A stretch of 64,000 nt of DNA from Eledone cirrhosa (GCA_964016885.1 OZ024743.1:162486992-162550991), one strand, 5' to 3'; counted from the first letter of the stretch, positions 25,098 through 35,570 are shown. Notes: a model not told the origin generated them from the sequence alone. Made by a program: numbers and translations.

Positions 25098-25098
<1 letters not shown>
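21140..25098 (+). mobile_element. R4/R2-type LINE, nearly full length
   Basis: A non-LTR retrotransposon with one long reading frame, a Myb-like N-terminal part, RT, CCHC knuckle and a restriction-like endonuclease. The 5' untranslated part (about 21140-21302) is GC-rich and can fold (inverted ACCAAGA at about 21150 and TCTTGGT at about 21218). The 3' end stops at an uninterrupted (TAA)11. Elements of the R4/Dong group are known to insert at TAA repeats, which fits. The 5' boundary is uncertain. Confidence 0.8.
21303..24954 (+). pseudogene. R4/R2-type LINE polyprotein, four lesions
   Basis: This encodes the RT and endonuclease for site-preferring retrotransposition. From the ATG at 21303: a basic leader; a Myb-like segment 'KWSREDNKEVLEAFYTAMYY' (about 21513); 'YIDSNKLANIRRNI'; a Lys-rich middle; RT with 'SKWKSPGKDKIQNFW' (about 22695), 'NYRPITCLTTMYKIL', 'GIFQGDSLSPLLF' (about 23277), the catalytic 'YMDD' (about 23402) and 'KTYKYLGV'; a knuckle 'CRVCKKQPETIDHIISMC' (about 24387-24440, C-x2-C-x8-H-x4-C); and the nuclease 'RPDIILKDFKKRVCLLIDMS' (about 24639-24700). 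Lesions: a frameshift near 22650, an in-frame TAG at 22751-22753, an in-frame TGA at 24188-24190 and a frameshift just after 24767. The last frame ends with TAA at 24952-24954. All catalytic boxes are intact, so decay is recent or light. Confidence 0.85.

Positions 25099-25132
<34 letters not shown>
25099..25132. repeat. (TAA)11 at the junction of two LINEs
   Basis: A pure TAA run that ends the plus-strand R4-type LINE and, read on the other strand as (ATT)n, ends the minus-strand Tx1-like LINE. Confidence 0.97.
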
Positions 25133-25133
<1 letters not shown>

Positions 25134-25403
25134 GTTTATTTATTGGCCACAAGGGCTAACATGAAAAAAAACATTACAGACGGCACGGAACAGTACAGGG
25201 CGATACAAAGTGGGTTTTGGTCGTGTAAACAGGTTATAACAAGACAGAAATCGGGAAAGAAATCAAAAAATTTTCAAACAACAAAAATTCCCCCAAAAGG
25301 AGGAAACCTACGAGGGTCATCCGTAGCGAAAACCACACAAAAGACCACGGCCACCCTGACCACCAGGGCAAGCGCCCTCTCTCAGTTTTTCCCACTCCTC
25401 AGT

Positions 25404-28400
25404 CTACAGGCGCATACAAAGAGCGGGCCCATTCACTCGGACCAGACTTGCCACTTTCACCCACCTTTCAACAAACTTACTAGAAGACAGCACTTGCCTC
25501 TCCATCCTGATTTCCCTCTTCAAGTGAAACTTGAAAAAGTTAATCAGGGATTGGCCGGAGAAGAAAGTGTCCGTCTTCAACCCTTTCAACCTTGTCCACC
25601 ACACAATCTCTTTCGCCATGGCCACTAGGCAAATGAAAACTGCCTGCCCTTCCTCCTCTTTAAAGGAGGATGGCGGGCCTATCTCCACAATGGACTCAGT
25701 CGATAACCAGACCAGTCCTACACGCGACAGCAGCTGTTCGACAGAGCTCCACAAGTCAGCAATCCTCCGGCACTGAACGAGTGCGTGCAGGACGGTTTCG
25801 TCGCCCTGCGCGCATCTCGGACAGGCTCGGCTGACAGCACCTACATACCTGTAGAGCTTATCCCGAACCGGCAACGCTCCCTGGCAGCACTGCCAGGCAA
25901 GGGATTTCTGGAAATTGTACATAGGCCCCGGTTTGAAAGTTCTCTTGAAGAGAGCGAACAGCTGATCATTTCGATGCCCAGGGTCTCCCCGAGACGCCGT
26001 CGCTCTTTCTCTCCACTAGCCCTCTATAGAACGCCGAGGTAGATGTTCCACCGATACTAGTGCCCAGCTGGTAAAGGGCGGTGAGCGCTTGGAGACATTC
26101 CAGCTTCCAAACGCTATCCCTCGGTCTTTTCCTGATCCAGGACTGCAGCTCCGTCAAGGAGACGAGCTGGGGAAAAGCGCGTTTGGCAAACGGCGACCAC
26201 ACCTGTTCACCGTCAAGGAAGCACCAGAGATGTCGCAGCCTCAGCGCATGTTTGCGCATCATCAGCCACAGCATGCCTAGTCCTCCAAGCAACGGGTGTT
26301 GACAGCAAATGGATCGTCTAACCATGGGAGCACGTCCCTTCCACAAAAAGCGGAAGAGAAGGCGCTCCATTTTGGTCAGAGTTTGGTGGGGGCAAGGTAC
26401 AACGGTCAAGCGGTAGTAGATGACGGACACGATGTACGCATTCGCCATCTCCGCCCGACCTTTCAGAGACAGCCTCCTCTCGGCCCATTTCTGGGTGAGA
26501 GAGGCCACCCTGCTCGTCACCTCCCTCCAGTTTTTCTCCATCTGGAGGTCCGGTCCGAACCAGACCCCGAGCAATTTAACCGGTCCTTCCATCCAGCGCC
26601 CCACGACGTTGTCGGACGGCATAGACTTGCCTCTCCAGGTACCGAGTTGCAAGACTACCGACCTTTCCTGGTTTATTTTTGCTCCTGTCACCGCTTCGTA
26701 TTCCTTGAGAGCGGTGCCGAACATCTGGACGTGTTTGGAGCTCGACGCCACCACGGTGACGTCCTCATAGTAAGCTGACACGGATCTCCCGCATCTCAGT
26801 TCGCGTGGGACGCCTCTCATTGTCTCCAATTTGTGCAGTAAAGGCTTGAGGGCCAGTACGTACAAGAGGGACGAGAGGGGGAAACCCTGGCGGACCGAGC
26901 GCATGATGCTGAAAGGCTGCGACAGGTGACTATTCACCTTCACAATCGAGCAGATGTCGCTGTGCATCGCAGCGATCCAGCCTCTAAAAACTGGCCCGAA
27001 GCCGGCCGCCTCGAGGACCGCAGCCAGGTACCGATGGTCGACCCTATCAAATGCTTTAGATTGATCAGGGCCCCACCCACGCCAGGTTCCTTAACCGACC
27101 TCTCTATGATGTATCGCATGAGATGGAGGTTATCGTCGATGGATCTGTCTGGAATGGCACATGTCTGCGCCTCTCCCACCAGATCACCGACGACAAGTGC
27201 CAATCTCTTTGCTAACACCCTGGCCAAAATATTAAACTCTGCGTTTAGCAGAGTTATGGGCCTGAAGTTGTCTATAACATCCCCCTTGTTCGGGTCTTTT
27301 CTCAGCAGCGTCACCGCTCCCCTGCTCACAAAACTGGGAATGCTTCCGTTCTACTGCCAGTTGCAGACGAACAAGTGTGGCATATACGCATAAAACTCGT
27401 TGGGCAGACCATCCAAACCTGGCGATTTACCCCTCGTGCAGTCAGACATCGCGCCCCGTATTTCACCTGGTTATCGGCTTTTCGCAGCACTGCGCTGCGG
27501 TCGTCGAGAGCCGCGGCAGTCCGTCGAGATATGCACCGAAGTCCATACTCCGATCCGGCCCGCCGCCGCTCCCGAACAATTGAGCAAAGTGCTGTTGAAA
27601 AGCTGCACACATCTGCTCGGGTTAGAGCAGCATGTGCCCGTTTTGATCAGGCAAAGACCGAATTGTAGACTTGTTGCCACGTAGCGCCTCCACCACCCGG
27701 GCCCATTGAACGGCTTTCGTCCCCTCGTGTCTTAGAGCACGCGTTCTAGCTCTGACAACGCAGCCTTCATGCTTTACGTTGAAGAATTGGTCGAGTGCCA
27801 ATCTCGCCGCAAGCATGTCGGTTGCGATGCCTGTCCTAAACGCCTCTTCTAGCTTTCTAACTCTCCATCTACTCTATTTTCCTCTATCATTACTCCTTTG
27901 TTAAACCTTATCGATTCTACTCTAATAGCTCTTTTCAGGGTAAACCACCACCTGTTGTTGACGATCGCACCCGTCAACGCACGCTTAACTAATTCGATAA
28001 TCCGGTCTCTGTAAGCTTTGCGCGCCGGGAACGACGCGTTCAGCTTCCAATAGTCGGACCCTTGCCTATGGAGTCTATCTAAGTCAACTTCACAGATCAC
28101 AAATTTGTGATCCGTGTAGTCGGCTACTTTAAATTGTGGACAACCTACACTAACCTTATCTTTTTTCCTACAGAATACCCTATCTAAATACGATCTGGAT
28201 GACCCGATGCGGTTTGCCCATGTCCACATTGGCACATTCGGATAATCCAGTCTATACATGTCAGACAGTTCAAAACGTCTGAGTAGGTTGTTGAGGCTTT
28301 TACACCCTCCTGCCCTGTCTACTAACTCCACATAATCCCAGCGTGCATCTAAGATCCCGTTCCAGTCGCCCACTAACACTAAAGAGCGGGACGTTCCAAG

Positions 28401-28786
28401 AAAGGTCTCTAGACGTCTGAAGAAATCTGGCCGTCCTGCCCCTGTTGGGGCGTAGATGGCTACTAGCCTGAAAGCATTGCCTTCGCTGCTGGTCACGTCC
28501 AGCACCACCGACTTACCTTCTGGGTCCAGGAAGATGGCCCGTATGGCGAGATCCAAACCTCTCCGAAAAAGCACAGCAACTCCTCCCCCGATCAAGGACG
28601 GCTGGGAGATGCCTACACATCGTAGCCGCCGAAGATCGGTGCGAATGCCCGTGCTTCGGAGATTCTGGTCTCGCTGATGGCCACCACATCTATGTTTAGT
28701 GACCTGAGGTCGTTGAGCAGGTGGCCCTGCTTCCATGACGACCCCAGGCCACGCGCATTTATGCTGCCTATTCTGAGTAAGGTCAT
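25404..28786 (-). pseudogene. LINE ORF2 (endonuclease-RT), copy 2
   Basis: From ATG at 28786 the frame begins 'MTLLRIGSINARGLGSSWKQ', the start of an APE-type endonuclease, with 'DVVAISET' close behind. After a frameshift near 28640 come 'VLVGDWNGILDARWDY' (about 28380) and 'YTDHKFVICEVD' (about 28110), which are endonuclease motifs. The RT follows: 'NFRPITLLNAEFNILARVLA' (about 27270), 'GGALINL' (DQSKAFDRVD is lost by a small deletion near 27066), 'RQGFPLSSLLYVLAL' (about 26890) and the catalytic box, here YYED instead of YADD (26761-26772). A thumb region and a C-terminal knuckle 'CPRCAQGDETVLHALVQC' (about 25830-25775) precede the stop at 25404. Several frameshifts break it, and the changed catalytic Asp would inactivate it alone. 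Confidence 0.87.
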
Positions 28787-28842
28787 GTTGAAAAGGTGTG
28801 GAAAAAGATGGGAAAGACCACTTACCTCACATCTCGTAGAAG

Positions 28843-28863
28843 AAGGATGGTTTTTCCATCCTT
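28843..28863 (-). other. perfect hairpin between ORF1 and ORF2
   Basis: AAGGATGG (28843-28850), T5, CCATCCTT (28856-28863): an 8-bp stem about 57 bp before the ORF2 start. Copy 1 keeps a slightly weaker version near 18455-18475. It could affect translation of ORF2, but I have no direct evidence. Confidence 0.6.
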
Positions 28864-29304
28864 TTCACTGCATGTGGCCCCCTCCGGAAGGATGTCTTTA
28901 TAAATCCTCCTGGAGAGTGTTTGTCGGAAGACTCCGATGTCCTTGGGAAATTTTAATTTTAGTGTCGTGTACGTTTTCTGTGTGATGCGAGTGATTTGTA
29001 TGTGTGAAGGTGGTGTGAATGTTTGGGGTGTTGTATAGTCTTTTTCTGTGATGCTGGTGTTGTGTTAGATGTAGTGTAATAATTGGTTGTTGTTCAAATT
29101 TAATGCTGTGTAGTGTGTATCGTTTTGGTTGCTTTGTTTTGTTTACGTTTGTTGTGGGTTTGTTTCTGTTTCGCTTGTTGGTGATTTTTGTGGTGTTGGT
29201 GATGGTGGTGTTGGGGTTAATGATGGTGATGGTGTTGGTGTTTGTGGTCATGGGGCTGGTGATGCTGGTGTGGGTGGTGACATAGCAGTCTTAACTTTGT
29301 TAGT

Positions 29305-30939
29305 TTATTTGTTTGTTTCGCCCTGCATTTTGTTTTTGAAGTGCAAAGGAAGAGGATTCTTTTCTTTTTTGTTTTTTGTTTTTTTTCCAAATACAGTTTC
29401 CCACTCCTCCTCGTCGTCACAATCTGTCTCCAGTTGCGAGAAGTCGGGGAGTGGAAAATCCTCCACAGGCGTTGGTTTTGGTTGTGGCGTGGTGTATGGT
29501 GGAGGCGCTGGTGCTAATTCTGGCGCGGTGGGTGGTGGTGGTGTTGGTTTTGCTACTGTTGCTGCTACAGTTGCTTTTGTTGTGGCTGCTACAGTTGTTG
29601 CTGCCATTTCTGCTGCTGGTGGTTTTTATGGTTGAGTCACTGGGGTGGGTAGGAAAGGTGGCCTCAACTTTTTAGCCTGAGGGCAGAAAGCCTTTCGGTG
29701 GATTCCTTCGCCACAAACGACACACCTAGGCCTTCTACTCTCAACGATTACGGTGAGGTGGCTGCTGTCATTGAGGTCTATCACCTCTGGAATTTCCTGT
29801 ATGTTTTTTTGGTCCGCTTGGATCCGGACCAGTTCTCCTGCTTTACTTTTATCACCTCAATTACTTTAGTGTCGGCCTCGATGTCGGCGAGGACGGCAGC
29901 CATTAACCAGGGAATTTCAATGGCTGGTTGAACCTGGGTGACCCTGATCCTTACCACCCTCTGACCACAATAGTTTGGGACGAGTGTGAGCTCGTCACTT
30001 TTTAATGGGGATATGGAGTGCTCTCTGGCTTCCTTTGGGGTTTCAAAGAACACGTCCACGGTTCCATATTTTTGCCCACGTCTGATGTGGGTTTTTTTCG
30101 CCCACACATGTCCCAAAGCTTTTTGTATCTGGGACTCAGATACCCGTTCCACTCGGCGCGTTTTAATATTTATCGTCCGATAAGGCACGGTGCATAGGCA
30201 CCTATGCTTCATGGTATTAGATGGGGCTGTGAGGCTGACCCTGTAACCATATTTTTTTACCATTCGCTTGGCTTCATTCAATTCTTCCTGGCTTACTTCA
30301 ACCATTTCATCTTTGTTTGCCGCTTTAGCAAACGACACATTTGGTTTTGCGCTGGTGTCGACGTTGTTGTTATTCTCATTGTTGCTGTTGTTATTATTGT
30401 TATTTTTGTTATTATTATTTTTAGTTTCAGTACGGCCCTTGTGGCCAATAAATGAAATCATTATTTTTAGTTTCAGTTGTGGTGGTGGTGGTGTCAGTGG
30501 CGGTCGGCGTGGAAGAGTCGATTTTCGGAGAATCAATTTCGATATCACAAGAAAATAATTTATTTTTTGTTTCAGTTGTTGCTGTGGTGGTGGTTGTTCT
30601 TTTTGACATTGTAGTGGCGGGGATGGCGGCTTTAACACCTGTAGACGTTGGTAATGGCGGGAAATCCAAGTTTGTATGTGACAAATCTAAATAATTGCCA
30701 TTGCTATTACTTATATTTTCAGTGTTGGCATTTTTTTCTGTTGTCTGTATTTTGGTTGTCGCTGTTATTGTTGTAGTTGCTGTGGAAATATTTTTTAAAT
30801 TAGTGTTCCTTGTGTTGTTGTCTTTGTTCAGGTTGTTTGTGGTGGTGTTTGTTGTATCAATTTCTGTAACCCTCCTCTCAACTTTTACGCCGTTATCACA
30901 TGACAGCAGACATATTGCTGGGGGGCGTGGCTCAGCCAT
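29305..30939 (-). pseudogene. LINE ORF1, copy 2
   Basis: From ATG at 30939 ('MAEPRPPAICLL') through a Thr/Asn-rich N-terminus. A 46-bp gain (28-bp insert plus 18-bp duplication at 30414-30477) shifts the frame. The core 'VSQEELNEAKRMVKKYGYRV', 'RRGQKYGTVDVFFETPKEAR' and 'VIKVKQENWSG' matches copy 1. A further frame change precedes the knuckle 'CVVCGEGIHRKAFC' (about 29730). The in-frame TAA after 'PTPVTQP' (29636-29638) is shared with copy 1, and an open Pro-rich tail follows to 29305. Confidence 0.82.
30432..30459 (+). mobile_element. 28-bp LINE 3'-end insertion with 18-bp target duplication
   Basis: The insert contains GGCCCTTGTGGCCAATAAAT, nearly the last bases of this LINE family (minus strand of 25133-25156), in the plus orientation. 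It is flanked by identical ATTATTTTTAGTTTCAGT at 30414-30431 and 30460-30477. Copy 1 has one uninterrupted copy of that context near 20400. This is a retrotransposition product truncated almost to the priming point. Confidence 0.85.
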
Positions 30940-31142
30940 GTTTTTTTTATTTTTAAAAAGTAAAATGTTCAAATATTGTTCAAATATTTGGGCCAAAAGG
31001 ACCAAATATTATACTTTCCACCACAGGGCAAAGACCAAGGGCTTATATCCCTTATACAACAAGAAAAATTAAACAACAAATAATTATAACAGGTAAATAA
31101 AGCGACTTACAGGAAGCGAGCAAAAAGACGTCCGAACAGACC

Positions 31143-31161
31143 AATAATAATAATAATAATA
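31143..31161. repeat. short (TAA)n at the 5' side of LINE copy 2
   Basis: About six TAA/AAT units, pairing with the (TAA)11 on the other side of the LINE. Confidence 0.9.
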
Positions 31162-31335
31162 CAAGGATGATTTGTTATGCCTTCATCATGTTTACTGATT
31201 GGTGACGCACGTTTCGCTATTTATCAGCTCAAGGATCGATCTGGCCCGACTCTGGAATCAAAAGCTGTCGGACATCTGCTGTTGTAATAACAGAATATAT
31301 ATATATGTGTGTGTGTATGTGTATGTATGTGTGTG

Positions 31336-31399
<64 letters not shown>

Positions 31400-31770
31400 C
31401 GAAAAATGTTGCACGGGCCTAAATCTTCTAACAATCTTTTAATGTTCTCATCATTATTTACTTTTACTATTATTAATAACTTCTGTCATTTTCGTTTAAT
31501 AATTTTATTTACATTATTCTCAAACTCCGGAACTGGAAATCATTCGATTATTCTAAATAGAATATTAGTCTAATGATTTCTTTTGTAGCATAAATGTGTT
31601 TTTGTCTTCGAAAGAAATTGTTTTTCTTGCTCCACAAATGTAATTAACCTCGCTTTTGCCCCGTCCGTTGCCAGGGAACGTCTTCAGGAACCAACGTTTG
31701 TCTTCCTGTTTTCCTTTGGTTATAACGTCTTTCGAAATATTTGCTTCTGCGTCCACAGATTGATGATTAT

Positions 31771-31815
<45 letters not shown>
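31162..31815. other. spacer with GT and TA microsatellites
   Basis: Unassigned sequence with (TA)/(GT)n at about 31296-31396 and pure (TA)n at 31777-31815. No gene recognised. Confidence 0.6.
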
Positions 31816-31816
<1 letters not shown>

Positions 31817-32999
31817 TAGCTGAGGTACCCGGTAATACCCGGGAGTGGGGGGTATTCCCAGTTCCCATTAAAATGCCCAATGCCTCTCAGACCAAAAATG
31901 AAATCAAAATATAGGACAGATAACCAAAAGCGAAGACAAATTCATTTACGAAACAATAATACAAACAAATATTGTTGATTGCATTGGTCAGGCGAAAAAA
32001 TGTTTGTCAGAGAAGATGAGTGTTGCTATAAGGAAAAGAATAGAACCCCCATTAGGTTGTCTTACTATTATTGAAATTTGCTGAAATTTTGTAAATAGGC
32101 ATCATATCTTGTCATTTACTTATGGTTTAAATTTCATATAAATCGAACAGAAAAAATTTCAGCGGGGGTTTTGGGCCCCCGGGGAACCCTTTGATTAAAA
32201 TGAAATATACTTATCCAAGTACCCTGGGCAATGTAGTTTCAGAATATATATGGTTATAAGGGTCTATCTCCAAAACCATAGAAGGAGTTCGTGAAATCTT
32301 GTTCCATTTATTGGCCAACATTTTCACTATAAGGGGCTGAACCCCCATTAGGGTGTCTTAATATTATTGAAATTTGCTGAAATTTTGTGAATAGGCATCA
32401 TATCTTGTCATGGATTAAAATGAAATATACGTAAGAAATCAAATGGACATGAGCCCCACACACGTGTCAAGTTTCATCAGGATCGGTTTGGTAGTTTTTG
32501 AGTTTTATGTATTATTTTCGGGTTATGTCTACTATAGGGGGAAAACGGGATGGTTTTATTGAATTGCTTTAGTCATTTGAAGGGCTTTACAAACAGTGAT
32601 ATACAGGGTGCTTGAACAGTACCTGAATATGTTCACTCGGTTATAATTTCTTCAATAATTGCGATGACTTCCTCAATTGTTCTGTGTTTGTTTTTGAGAG
32701 CTAAGGCAGTAAGTTTGCTATTCTTATACATAAGTTTGTTGAATAAGTTCCATACTCTTCAAGCTCAAACTTCCCTGGCTTATTCACTCTGAATGAAGAA
32801 AGCTGGATGGAAAAAGGACTTATGACTTAAACAGCTATTGATAGTTCCACACAAAAGATTGATCTGCCATAAACACACCTAGCAAAAGTTGCTTTTGAAA
32901 ATCCAGTATGGGCACCCAGGGTCGCTAGCATTTTCAGGCGCATTCTGGGAACTACGAATAACCTCACCTTTCCCGGGTATTACCGGGTAATGCAGCTAG
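31816..32999. mobile_element. Helitron-like unit with inverted CTAG ends
   Basis: Both ends look like the Helitron 3' terminus, pointing outward. Left: CTAG (31816-31819) with a CCCGG/CCGGG hairpin (31828-31832, 31839-31843). Right: a CCCGG/CCGGG hairpin near 32972-32987 and CTAG (32996-32999). The outer 30 bp match as inverted repeats at 27 positions. TA sequence flanks both sides. The interior has a direct repeat (about 32044-32120 and 32339-32411, containing GAAATTTGCTGAAATTTTGT) but no transposase. It is either two 3' ends fused tail-out or a different terminal-inverted-repeat family. Confidence 0.65.
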
Positions 33000-34157
33000 T
33001 ATATATATAAACAAATAGTAGAAAGGAAACACTATCCACGCACCCTACTATCGCCACTAACCCTCAACCCCACATCCACTCCAACCACCCCACAACTAAT
33101 ACCACTAACATCCCCCCGACCCCACGCACACGAACACACACCCAACCACCACTGACCCCCACTAACACACCCGAATTCAACCCTTTCCCCACCACCAGTA
33201 TACTAACCCCCACTAACACACCCTTCACCACACACACACTCATCCAAACACGCACACACACCAGTACACTACACTCCCTCCACCGAACCCCACACCTTTT
33301 CTCTCCCTCTCCCCGCTCCACCTACACCCCTTCACACACACCCCACTAACACCTCTACTAATACACACCCCATCCCCCCGCATGACCCCCTCACCACTCC
33401 ACCTTTCACACCTACCCATCCTCTCCCCTGTCCACCGCACCTCCGCACATACTGACACACTGACTTTCTCCACCTGCCATTCTCCTCTACTGCTGCTATG
33501 CCTTCTCCTGCCTTGACCCTCTGACCACTTCTCCGCACACACAGTCCTCTCCACCTGTCATTCTCTTCTACCCTCATCCTGCCTTGACCCTCTGGCCACT
33601 TCCTGTTGCGCGCGCACCCCACATCACCCCTCTTCCGACTACCACAACCAACGGATTACACACCATCGGCCATCGTTCCCACTATCCACTCCATAACATG
33701 GAAAATATCCGGCCACTCTTCACACCCTCTACGGAACTACCTTAGGAACTTACCCACGGACATACACTCACAATTCTTTTTCGAACCACGCCACCTACAT
33801 CCACAAAACGTATAAACACCAACACACACGTGCTTACCCCCACATATATACACACTCAGCCGCCGGAATCCTCTCTCCCCCCTCCCCCACCCCTCTGATA
33901 CCTCCCCATCCACACACACACACACACACCGATCTACACCCCACCCCACACAAACACCTTTTCCTGAACATGGAACCTCGTTCTTCCCCCAACTCTCACA
34001 TTCACATACACACACACACACACACGCGTACACCTACACACATACACAAACACCACCTTCAGCCCTCCCCGCTCGCATACCCCGCCTCCCTCTCCCCACT
34101 CCACCCGCCACCACCCCTACACGCCCCACACCCTTCCACCACTTGTTTATCTTCATG

Positions 34158-34207
34158 TTTATTTTTATTTTTATTTTTATTTTTATTTTTATTTTTATTT
34201 TTATTTG
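34158..34207. repeat. (ATTTTT)n microsatellite
   Basis: About eight hexamer units within the PLE 3' region. Confidence 0.95.
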
Positions 34208-34309
34208 TAACCCTTCCACCGTGTTTACTCCCTTCCCCACCCTTTTTCTAAATGTCTCTCCACCACTCCCCCACACACCCTCGGAACTCTCTTCCCACCC
34301 ACTTTTCTC

Positions 34310-34337
34310 CTGAAGAAGGGCTTATGCCCGAAACGTC
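34310..34337 (+). ncRNA. hammerhead-like core (PLE family A)
   Basis: CTGAAGA (34310-34316), stem II GGGC/GCCC with loop TTAT, then GAAACGTC (34330-34337). This matches the hammerhead core with a GUC cleavage triplet. Stem III would be only A-U with the palindrome ACGU, which could pair between two molecules. Stem I is poorly matched (only one pair next to the core), so activity is doubtful. Confidence 0.5.
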
Positions 34338-34480
34338 GTTCCCCCCACTCTCAAAAGCGTAAAACTAATAAACCTTTGTTTGTACTGCCTCTCTGTTTTG
34401 TTCCCGTTCCATTTTTCACTATATATATATATTATTCAAAATATTAATAAATGAAGACGTTCACATAATCAAAATATATG

Positions 34481-34543
34481 TTTTATTATATATATTTCGG
34501 AGGTACTGTGCTGTTTTTTTCAGTACGTCCTCATCAGATAAAA
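34481..34543 (-). ncRNA. predicted type I hammerhead ribozyme
   Basis: On the minus strand: TTTTAT (34543-34538, stem I), CTGATGA (34537-34531), stem II GGA-C-GTACTG with CAGTAC-C-TCC (one C-C mismatch, A-rich loop), GAAA (34498-34495), an AT palindrome for stem III (34494-34488), the cleavage-site base A at 34487, then ATAAAA (34486-34481) pairing with TTTTAT. Stem I continues four more pairs after one mismatch, reaching about 34476 and 34548. All core bases fit the consensus. PLEs are known carriers of such ribozymes. Confidence 0.8.
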
Positions 34544-34629
34544 TATATGAATAAGGAGGGGGTGAGTATGACAAAATGTAAGAAAAAATAAACACATACG
34601 TACATAAATATTTAACTATTTAAATGCGT

Positions 34630-34800
34630 AAATATCTGTGTTAGGGAAGAAAAGGAAGAGAGATAGAATAGAAGAAAGAAGAAGAGAGAGAAAAGAAGAG
34701 AAGATAGAAGAAGGAGAGAGAGATATAGGAGAGAGAAGAGGAAAGACGTAACTGCAAAAAGGAAAGAATGAAAGAAAGAAAGAAAGAAAGAAGAAAGGGA
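34630..34800. repeat. GA/AAAG-rich simple sequence
   Basis: Purine-rich (GA)n, (AGAAG)n and a clean (GAAA)n run at about 34765-34790, inside the PLE 3' region. Confidence 0.9.
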
Positions 34801-35570
34801 CATGATGCGTGACCGTTGTTTTCAAATATTAAGTCAAATAGAAGCGACCAATTAAATACCGTGAAATTTTTAATATCTTTTGTATTTGGTTATGTTTGAG
34901 CTAAATATACTAATACATTATATCAACATTAAACAATATAAAAATATTTTCTATAATAATCAGAAGCATAGTTCAATTAATAAATATATTCAATATTTTG
35001 TTACAAAATTCAAAAATCAAAAACATTCTTACCTATCAAGCAAGTTTACAAACATATTAAATATGTATAAGGATATTTACCACAACTTATTCGCATATCA
35101 CCATCAGTATATGCATTTTATATAATGTTTAGAATTATTATCTGAATTATTCTTTTTACATTATAAACAGTTGTCATTTACTTATAGGATTAATAAGTAG
35201 TTATATTTACTCTTGAAAGTATTATTATTTCGATTTTAATTCCGTAACTATATCATAATATCATAATATATGTAGTTTCTCTTTAAGGATTAATATTATA
35301 AATCATGTTAAATATACATTATTAATCCATTTGGATAGAACGAAAATTATTTACGAAGAATGTAAACAAAGGAAGGTAATCCATATGTGATCATTTTGCT
35401 TTGAAAGCCAGAAGATATTTCAAACCGCAAATTCAGAAAATTCTAGTTATACAATGACCATTCTAAAACCGAACTTAGGATAGTGAGTCACATCATGAGA
35501 TTAATTTACTATATAAAAAAAAAGATATACAATTTTTAAGGTAAGGCTAAATATTATATATATAATAATA
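34801..35570 (-). other. AT-rich PLE 3' untranslated region
   Basis: Very AT-rich, no coding signal. Read on the minus strand it lies between the endonuclease stop (35586) and the hammerhead. Confidence 0.55.

Larger units (their letters stand above)
25133..31142 (-). mobile_element. Tx1/L1-like LINE, copy 2 (full length)
   Basis: On the minus strand: 5' leader (about 31142-30940), ORF1 (30939-29305), inter-ORF region with a hairpin, ORF2 (28786-25404), and a 3' untranslated part ending GCCAATAAATAAACC next to (ATT)n. TAA tracts lie at both ends (25099-25132, 31143-31161), so it appears to have inserted into a TAA microsatellite. It serves as the reference for the deletions and insertions in copy 1. 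Confidence 0.85.
33009..34390 (+). mobile_element. PLE family A copy 3, 3' part
   Basis: C-rich sequence with CA microsatellites (about 33913-33930, 34009-34025) and no recoverable RT or endonuclease. It ends with the hammerhead-like core at 34310-34337 and an AATAAACC end near 34368. Composition and terminal block match copy 1. Confidence 0.6.

Noticed and set aside
31162..31776. Possible exon of a host gene
   Set aside because: No long open frame, no conserved motif and no splice-site pair I could support.
33064..34276. Gly/Val-rich minus-strand frames
   Set aside because: They come from the skewed composition of the PLE family A 3' region, with no domain.
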